From Odontesthes bonariensis (lineage: Eukaryota > Chordata > Actinopteri > Atheriniformes > Atherinopsidae): a stretch of 64,000 bases of DNA. Where the stretch lies: positions 24,734,697 through 24,798,696 of the forward strand of contig NC_134509.1 of assembly GCF_027942865.1 (NCBI RefSeq), read 5' to 3'. Shown here piece after piece: positions 56,767-64,000 of the stretch. Both the position numbers and the translations under genes were made by a program. Numbering within the stretch: position 1 is the stretch's first letter; every line of letters starts with the position of its first letter. The notes beneath the pieces were generated by a model. It had not been told where the DNA came from and ran no database searches. It worked only from the letters and a program-made list of their open reading frames with translations.

Positions 56767-59700
56767 ATGGAGGAGACAGGTGGCGCAAGTGCGTACGGGG
56801 CTGCGCTCGCAGGAGGAGGCTTCGACTTCAACAAGTTCGTCCGACAGCCGCAAACCATTGTGCGGCTGCTCAGTTGGGTGAGTTCAGTAGAGACCGAGAG
56901 AATATTCAGCCTGGTCTGAGAACAGGTGGTGTGGAGCTGCAATCTGGCTGAGAGGAGGGTTTAAAACGATGTTTTTAATAATAATAAAAAAATCTGAACA
57001 AGTTGCTGCTTTATGCTGTTTCTCATGCGGGCGTCATGTTTCCTGCAGCTGCTCTATGACAGCGGCTCGGTGACAGCGCTGCTCAACTCTGCCACTATCA
57101 AAGGACAAAAGACAGAAACTATAGCAGAGATCCTCACTTCCGGGAGCTCAGCGACAGATGAATATGTCACGTTGAATAAACTGTAATCTCTGAGCTCATT
57201 TTATCCGTGTTAAACAGCAGATTGTCGATAGCATCGGTATATTTTGATTCTGAAAGCTTACGCTGACAAATGGAGCATAACGAGAGGAATTCACCAACAA
57301 GGGAAGTTGAGAGAAGTTGCGATACATTTGTGGTCACTTGTTGTTAGGGAAATCACAGGACACTTATCTGGAAAGTCCAAACTCTGTTTGTGAGACTGTT
57401 AATACGTAGACATATTGGCCAACTTTAGTTGACTGTGTTATCTGTCCTTGATCATCTCTTTGGTGAGATAAAACTATCTCATCTCACAGCCACTTTACTT
57501 GATTGTCTGCTCCACAATTGAAGCTTGAAGTCTTCCAGGTGATGTGCAAGCAGGGGCAACACAAAGACAAAACACTCCTTTTAATCTAGAAATTGTTGCA
57601 CATTCGGGGTGGCAGATGACTTCTCAGGACAGAATGTGCCCTTGGCTGGAGCTGGTGTTTATATGCATGTTATGAGGAAACCATGAATGTGTCAGAGATC
57701 ATGTGTGTGTTGGTGGTAAACACATCGGCTGTGAGCAGGCAGGTAAGGTGATACCTCTCCCCCCTGTTGACCCTTTCTGTTACTCTTGTCTGCTACTGAT
57801 CTCCCCTCAGACACACACATGCTCAGTGCAGCTGCGCTCAGCTCATCTCAGATTCCTTCTGGTTAGATCAACGTGTAATTCTGGTGATTTTAATCTCATG
57901 AGGAAGCACCTTTGGCACAAGGGAGGGTTGTTTTTTTTTTTCTACAGCCATAACAACGTGTCCCTTAATGCACTAAATCTGCTCTTGGGTTGAAAAAGGT
58001 CTTTACACAGTGGCTCTTTGTGTTAATCACATTACTTGACCTGTGCTAGCACAAAGAAGTCTCAAAGTTGCACCTTAATTGTATTTTCGTGACTAAGCAT
58101 AGTGTTTTAGTTGAAAGGTTGCCAGTGTTGGTTTGGTTGTTTACTGACAAGCACATGCTCATAGAATATTTGCACCAATTGGAATTTTTTTGTATTTCCC
58201 ATATGTTTGCTTTCTGTCCTGTCACGTTCTGAAACCTCCACGTTCCCTTCTGGAAGTCCCTGCTTCACGCACGTCTTGTTTTTTGGAACTCCCCCTGTCT
58301 TTGCTCCCCGTTTGCCTCATTTTCTGTATCGCTGGTCTCATCCCACCAGCAGGAATGACGGCCTCCCTCTTCCCAACCGTTAAACAGGCCCTCTCTGTCC
58401 TCCTTCCCGGTCTCATTATGAGTGTTGAGTGTTGTGAGGGAGCTGGTGGCATCTCTGGAATCACATGGCAGGCAGCTGCACTCAGAAATAGGTCACATGG
58501 TGTGGCGGGTAATCAGAGCGGATAGCTGTCGACTGCGACCACGGGATAGTCAGAGGAACCAGACGAGGCAGTGGGGATATTTAAAGGGACACCAATGAGA
58601 GTTGAGACTGTTTGTGACGCTATGTTGTCAGGTTATGCTGCTTGGCGTGTTTATCACAGTGGAAGAGGACACAAGTTTTGTGTTGAAATGTTACGTCACT
58701 TCATTTTAAAGCGCCTGATTGCTTTATTTTTTCAGTAGCAGGCAGTTTTATTCATGGCCTCGCCAATGCATAAATCCCTGAAGACAATACTGGCAAAGTA
58801 AACTTTAATGTTACATTATTGTCTCCATTATTGTATCAGAGATAATTGTCCTGGATTAAGGATCAACCAAGAAATGATTGCAAAGACACATAAGACAGGG
58901 CACCAGACATAAAACAGCCAAGCAAACTCATCACAAGACGCTATCACTGCTAAACTTACAAACTGTTTTAAGTTTTAACGCAGCTTGTAGATTTTCCCAC
59001 AGTGCTTTAATGACCTGAAACAAAGCCAGGAGGTTAAATGAGTCTGTTTTTAAAATCAGTTGGCAGTAGTGGAAAATATGTAGATTGTTGTTAATGGAAA
59101 ACCTGAAGAGCCTCTCTGCTTGTCACGTCAGAGAAAGTTTAGTTCTTCATTGCCGCCTTCTTCTTCTCCCTGTTTCAATGTAGGTGTTTGCCATCGTGGT
59201 GTTTTCCTGTATCACAGCAGAGGGATATATCAACACTCCCCACAGCGCTCAGGCAAAGTGTGTCTTCAACGAGAATGACTCTGCGTGTCACTATGCTGTT
59301 GGCATCGGGGTTATCGCCTTCCTGGCGTGCGTGGCCTTTCTGGTGTTAGATGTCTATGTGCCTTTCATGAGCAACGCACAGGAGAGGAAGTATGTTGTCA
59401 TGGCCGACCTTGGATTCTCAGGTGAGCAGAATCTTTCATGCTTTACGTCATATTTAAAGCTGCAGAAGCAGCTTTGTGCTTCTAGCTTCTTTTGTGTCAC
59501 TGTTTTGATTTGTGACCTAAAGCTTCATTGTTGTGGTTCACTCTCACAGCGCTCATCATTTTCCATTTCTGCACCTGTTTGCATTGAAAAAATTATTCTG
59601 ACAGCCTGGAAAAGATGAAATAAACCAGCCCAAAGACAACAGTAGGAACAGAGCAAGTGCTGAAACATATGAATTCACTCTCTTGAAAAATGAGAGCTCA

Positions 59701-61882
59701 TCTTGAATGGCATGGCAGCAACATGTCTACTGTAGATGATCTTTTTCAGGGAAGACCTTGCATATTTCAGCAAGACAATGTAATGTTAATTTTTTATAAT
59801 TCGTTATCAAGCTGAGAACTTCTCCCTCTGCAGATTGTATTTCCAAATCTAAACAATGTTGTCCATGCAGTTGTTTCCACTACAGAGGCAAGTTTATTTG
59901 TTAAGTTTAGACACACCCACTGCATGGCGGCTGCATTTTCTACAGAACAGGTGGCGGCATAAAGAAAACATGCAGTTCGTTTTTGTGTTCTTTATTTTTA
60001 ACCACAATAATACTGATTACACTTACCTCTCCCTGTTCCTTACTCTTTCACTTTACGTTTACTTATTTCATTGTGAGCTTCTTGTGAAAGCCTTGAGCCC
60101 TGGACAAACAGCTGCTTGTTTTTCTGACATCATTATTCATTGTTGCACACAGCAGATGATGACTGAGCTGTAGGGTGAGGGGGGGGAGGATGACCTCGCA
60201 GATTCTGATGAAATGAACACTCACCAACCGTGCACAATGCAGTTCACATTCAGCCCCTCTTAAAGGAAACAAAGACATTGTAGTCTGCGTTCAGTAGAGC
60301 AGATGGTGACAGTTGAGCCCTTTTTATTCTGCTGTTTCTGTGCTGTTGTCGATAATATTTGTGTTTTTATCAGACTTTTCCGCTGAGTTGTTATATTTTT
60401 CCATGCAGAGAGGAAAGAGTGAGTTTTTGCATCTGTCTCTGTGTGTTTTCTAGGGGCATGGACCTTCCTGTGGTTTGTGTGTTTCTGCCTGTTGGCCAGT
60501 CAGTGGGGTCGCACTCATGATGTTCGTGCTATCCCAGAGGACGCTGCACGCGCAACCATCGCCTTCTCGTTCTTCTCTATTGCCACATGGGTGAGCGCAA
60601 CTGCTGCTGTCTGATTTTCATTAATCGTGCTAGGATTTTTTTGCATCTCTGTTGCAGTAACTGTTGACTTTGAATAAGTGGGTTGATAAAGTAAATAAGC
60701 AGTAAAATATCAACCAAAATTCAGATTATTGGTTCTTTTTGACAAGAGCCTCTCTATATCATTTCATAGACATTTATGTTAAATTATTTTCACATTTGAG
60801 TTGTTTCTTGTTCTTACAGTGAGAAAAAATTAAGCATTAAGCTAATTAAACATTAAGCCTCTACGTGGGGCTATTTGTTGTTAACGTCCTCTATTACCTC
60901 ACGTTTCTAGCTTTTTTTATTCTTTTGTCTTAAACACAAGAGATATGATGCACCAGTTAACTTTGCTGGAGGTTCTGGTGGGCAGATTTTCTTACGTTTG
61001 GACTGAGTCCGCTTAATATCTGCTGGGTGGTGCTTCATATTTACTGTAGAGATGTGGGGTCCTCAGTCCTCTCATCCAAGTTGCAGCTGAAAAATATCAA
61101 TTTCTTCAGTTTGTTGCTTGTAAAATCCTGATTTTTATAATCGCAGTGTCATCTGACAAAATCGCCATTCAAGTAACTTAAAGACAACATCTGTGCAGTG
61201 AATTTCACCAAGATCAGCCAGATGATAGGATCATAGCATTTCTGAAACGTGAACACACGCATGGTGCCTCTGGTCAGCGGTAGTGAATGTGAAGCAGGAG
61301 GATGTGACGGCCTCAGTTAAGGAATCTGCTGCTAACATATTGATGCCAGATATCACAGGGTGCACTTAGAGGTCTTGTGGGGTCCACATTTGGACGTGTT
61401 GGAGTCGTTAGATCGCCACAAGGTAGACCATCAACACCTTTAGCACAAGTGGTCAAGGTTTTTGTTCCATCACAGCAAAATAGAAATCTCTCACCAACAC
61501 TTTTATTTAATGTAGAAAGGGTTTCATTGACAGGGTTTTGTTAGCTTTTGGGTCTGCTTAATTACTGGAAAAGTCTTCCGAAAAATCTTAACGACCTCCA
61601 CGTTATTATCTCACTGTGCAGGGAATCCTAACCTACTTTGCCCTTGGGCGTTTCCGTCGTGGCGTCGGCGATGTCGCCGTGCCGACCTACACAGAGCCGC
61701 CACCGGATCATCACACCCCCTACCCTCCGACCTACGCACCCACCTCCTACAACCCCACGACGTACACTCCTACCACTTATGCCGGTTACCCCAGCAATCT
61801 GCCCAACATGCAGCAGCAGCCTCCCTTCACCTCAAACCTCCAGCCGCAGGAAGACGCCGGCTATCAGCCGCCAAAGTACTGA
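56767..61882 (+). CDS. syngr2: syngr2, synaptogyrin-2 (cellugyrin)
   Basis: Four exons: 56767-56877, 59184-59421, 60454-60590, 61622-61882, encoding 248 aa (human about 224). Synaptogyrins are MARVEL-family four-span proteins of synaptic-like and transport vesicles; SYNGR2 is the broadly expressed form. Exon 1 gives AYGAALAGGGFDFNKFVRQPQT, matching the family N terminus. Next come membrane spans VFAIVVFSCITAEGY, VGIGVIAFLACVAFLVLDVY, the AWTFLWFVCFCLLASQW block, and AFSFFSIATWGILTYFALGRFRRG. The cytosolic tail is rich in Pro, Thr and Tyr, with repeated PTTY-type units, and ends in GYQPPKY, close to the mammalian GYQPP ending. Choice of SYNGR2 over other paralogues rests on synteny with tmc6/tmc8 and on the tail. 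Confidence 0.95.
57000..59183. other. syngr2 intron 1, no separate gene seen
   Basis: The 2.3 kb intron contains chance open frames (57703-57993, 58190-58525) without recognisable domains. No RNA gene was seen. Confidence 0.4.
59690..59785 (+). mobile_element. Short remnant of the common Tc1-like family in syngr2 intron 2
   Basis: ATGAGAGCTCATCTTGAATGGCATGGCAGCAACATGTCT is joined to TTTTTCAGGGAAGACCTTGCATATTTCAGCAAGACAATG, two parts of the family that are normally far apart; the middle is deleted. Confidence 0.6.
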
Positions 61883-63745
61883 GACACGGGTGGGGGGGTG
61901 GGGGGGGCTTGTGGTGGTGTTCCAGGTCATCTGCAAGGACAGTGACTGTAGTTGCGCTGCACAGACACAGAGCTATATCATATTGATGTGGTTTTACATT
62001 TGATTTTACACACTTCTTAAAGTGTTTCCAGGACCTGAGCTGTGCAACTTCAATTTACAGATGAGGGACGCTGCGGCCTACGAAAGATCTGTGGTCAGAT
62101 CTTAAGGCATCAGTGGGGATTAGTGTTCAGGATTGAGTAAACTGACCTTAGACCTGTGAGCAAAAGCAACTTTTACCTCATAGGGGCCGATCCTGCTGGG
62201 GAGAGGTAGAATGTATCCAGGGGGGGACATTACATTATGACAACAATCAGAGTAGAAGAAGCCGACATGTATAAGTATTTCATTTTACTCTGTTAAACCC
62301 TAAGGATGTTCATTTGTATATACAATTCACTGCCATTTTTGGTGGCCATACGTGCCTGACTTTCCTTTCTTTTTTGTTTTTAGTGGATGCTTCTTTTTCG
62401 GTTCATTACTCTCGAGGATAAAGTAAATTAATTTAGCAAATTGAAGACGAGTATTGTGGGAAAAGACTGCTTAAAAAGCCAAATGTCCTTCTTTGACATT
62501 ATTTTTGAAACATGGGCTCTGTGGGATTTATCAGCCATGCAGCAATAAAAATCACATTTAAAAGGGTTTTTTCTGGGTTAAGAAATCTTTGTGATATAGT
62601 AAAAGGATTCTTATGTTTTCCATCTGAAGTTATTAAAGACACCCTGCATGTGCCAAACAGAAGACTTTATTTGGAGAGTCATAGTCACATTTGACCTTTA
62701 AACTTGAAGCTAGCTTTTAGATGGACAAGAGGAAGGGACTTCTAGTTGACTAAGCACTTATTTAACATGTTTTCAAGTAAATAATTAACTCGCAATAGCA
62801 TTTCGCCCTCCTCGGCTTGTTAAAGGAGCAGCCTCAAATTTCCTCCAGGCTCTTGGTGACACTGAATTTTCTCAGCTCTGTTTTTTGGCCGTTTACAGGT
62901 CTCAGTATAAACTATTCTACATAGCTTGTGTGTGAATATCGATCACAGATTAACACCTCTGCCTGCAGCAGTGAGAATCACACACCTGTCGCTAGTGGGA
63001 CTACTGGTTTACTTTGTGCCTGACAGTTCTGGAGGTTGTAGATCAGATTACACTCAGTGGTTTTTATGTTACTGTATCTGAGATATTTGTACGAGTGGAT
63101 GGACCTGTTTGTCCTTTTTGACTAAATATGTGCAGAAATTACTGACACCAAATGCATTAAAGACACTGCTGTTGATTCACTTTCTGCAGTCAAAGGGAGG
63201 AGTTTAAAGGAGCTTTTAGGGAAGAAAAATGAATGAGAGTGGAATGTGCTATAACTGAATCTTTAAGTTATATTTAGATTGAAAAGCTGTGTATCACAGC
63301 TGCTCTTAGCATAGAGCTTCGCTGTTTTTTTTTTCATGCTACAAAAAGTCATTTTCCAGTCATTTTTTGTCCTGTGAAAGTTGCAGCTTGTCATTAAAAT
63401 CCACTTTGAGCAACATGAGTAAAAAATTTGCAGTGCTTCATGCTGTCTTAAAGTGTAACAAGGCCAAAGCTTTGACATTTATTGTATATTTTAAGGTAAA
63501 AATGACCTCTTAAAATAGCAATTGTTTGACTATTGTACAGTTCACCAAGGTACATGCCTCAGAAGCAAGGAGATTGGAATGATTTATGAATGAGAATGAG
63601 CTGCTTAAAACCTATTTTGCTTTTGTTTCTTCTTTTTGTCAACACTGAGCTGAAGTTTCTTCCCTTTTGCTTTCACCTGTTGGTGAAAGAAGCACAAATC
63701 TGATTTACTTGTGTTTGAATAAAATTATTAATGGCCTATTTTGTC
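61883..63745 (+). other. syngr2 3' untranslated region
   Basis: Non-coding sequence following the stop, ending at AATAAA (63718-63723). No other gene or repeat boundary is visible in it, so a 1.86 kb 3' UTR is the simplest reading. Confidence 0.5.
63718..63723 (+). terminator. syngr2 polyadenylation signal
   Basis: AATAAA followed by AT-rich sequence and TTTTGT-type downstream element. Confidence 0.5.
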
Positions 63746-63789
63746 AAATTGAGAACATTGCTTCATTCATTCAGTAGTTTTTTCCCCCA

Positions 63790-64000
63790 CAGATTAAGAT
63801 TAGATGTATTGTCATGCATACACACAAAATTTGTCCTCCGCTTTTAACCCATCCAGGTTGGCACCTGTTGACACACTCAGAGACAGATTCCAACCTGGAG
63901 CGGTGGGCAGCCAGTCACAGCGCTCGGGGAGCATGGGGGTACAGTGCCCCTGCTCAAGGGCACCTCGGCCATGACAGCTGGAAGAGTGGGCTGTCAGTTC
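63790..64000. repeat. Common teleost dispersed repeat, cut by the window end
   Basis: GATTAGATGTATTGTCATGCAT... TTTGTCCTCCGCTTTTAACCCATCC ... GTGCCCCTGCTCAAGGGCACCTCGG is a sequence found very often in fish genomes, to my memory. The GTGCCCCTGCTCAAGGGCAC part forms a hairpin. Family name not certain. Confidence 0.6.

Noticed and set aside
1-64000. CRISPR arrays, bacterial operons, prophage or plasmid features
   Set aside because: None present; the window is vertebrate nuclear DNA with spliced genes.

Overview
The window reads as chromosomal DNA of a teleost fish, probably a percomorph-type genome although I cannot name the species. It has intron-rich genes with vertebrate splice sites, AT-rich introns, several Tc1/mariner relics, a jockey/CR1-like LINE, and many short palindromic DNA transposons. 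I rebuilt the genes by hand from splice sites. The five multi-exon models that lie wholly inside the window and were joined from ten or more exons (notum, tmc6, tmc8, and two immunoglobulin-type receptors) each sum to a whole number of codons with one terminal stop, as does the four-exon syngr2 model.

Layout, left to right: first coding exon of aspscr1 (TUG/UBXN9), minus strand, 137-226; a repeat-rich spacer; notum (secreted Wnt deacylase), plus, 5646-11127; tmc6 (EVER1), minus, 12611-23488, tail-to-tail with notum; a 6.6 kb spacer between the divergent tmc6 and tmc8; tmc8 (EVER2), plus, 30109-41376; two adjacent plus-strand immunoglobulin-superfamily receptor genes, 43231-48440 and 48862-56487; syngr2 (synaptogyrin-2), plus, 56767-61882, with a long 3' UTR to about 63740; and a common dispersed repeat cut off by the window end.

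All recognised genes have human counterparts on 17q25.3. Human ASPSCR1 and NOTUM are head-to-head neighbours, as here. The order TMC6(-) TMC8(+) X(+) SYNGR2(+) also matches human, where X is C17orf99, encoding the cytokine IL-40. In this fish the position of X is held by two four-Ig-domain transmembrane receptors of PECAM1/FCRL style. To my memory IL-40 was described as restricted to mammals, so these genes may be its fish relatives or its ancestral receptor-type form. This is the most interesting feature of the window.

Functionally, NOTUM removes palmitoleate from Wnt proteins, and the locus carries TCF/LEF-type sites fitting Wnt feedback. TMC6 and TMC8 are known in mammals as partners in one ER membrane complex that includes CIB1. 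SYNGR2 is a vesicle tetraspan protein. The spacers and introns hold at least four DNA elements flanked by TTAA, one a nearly perfect palindrome with arms of about 277 bp inside a tmc6 intron.
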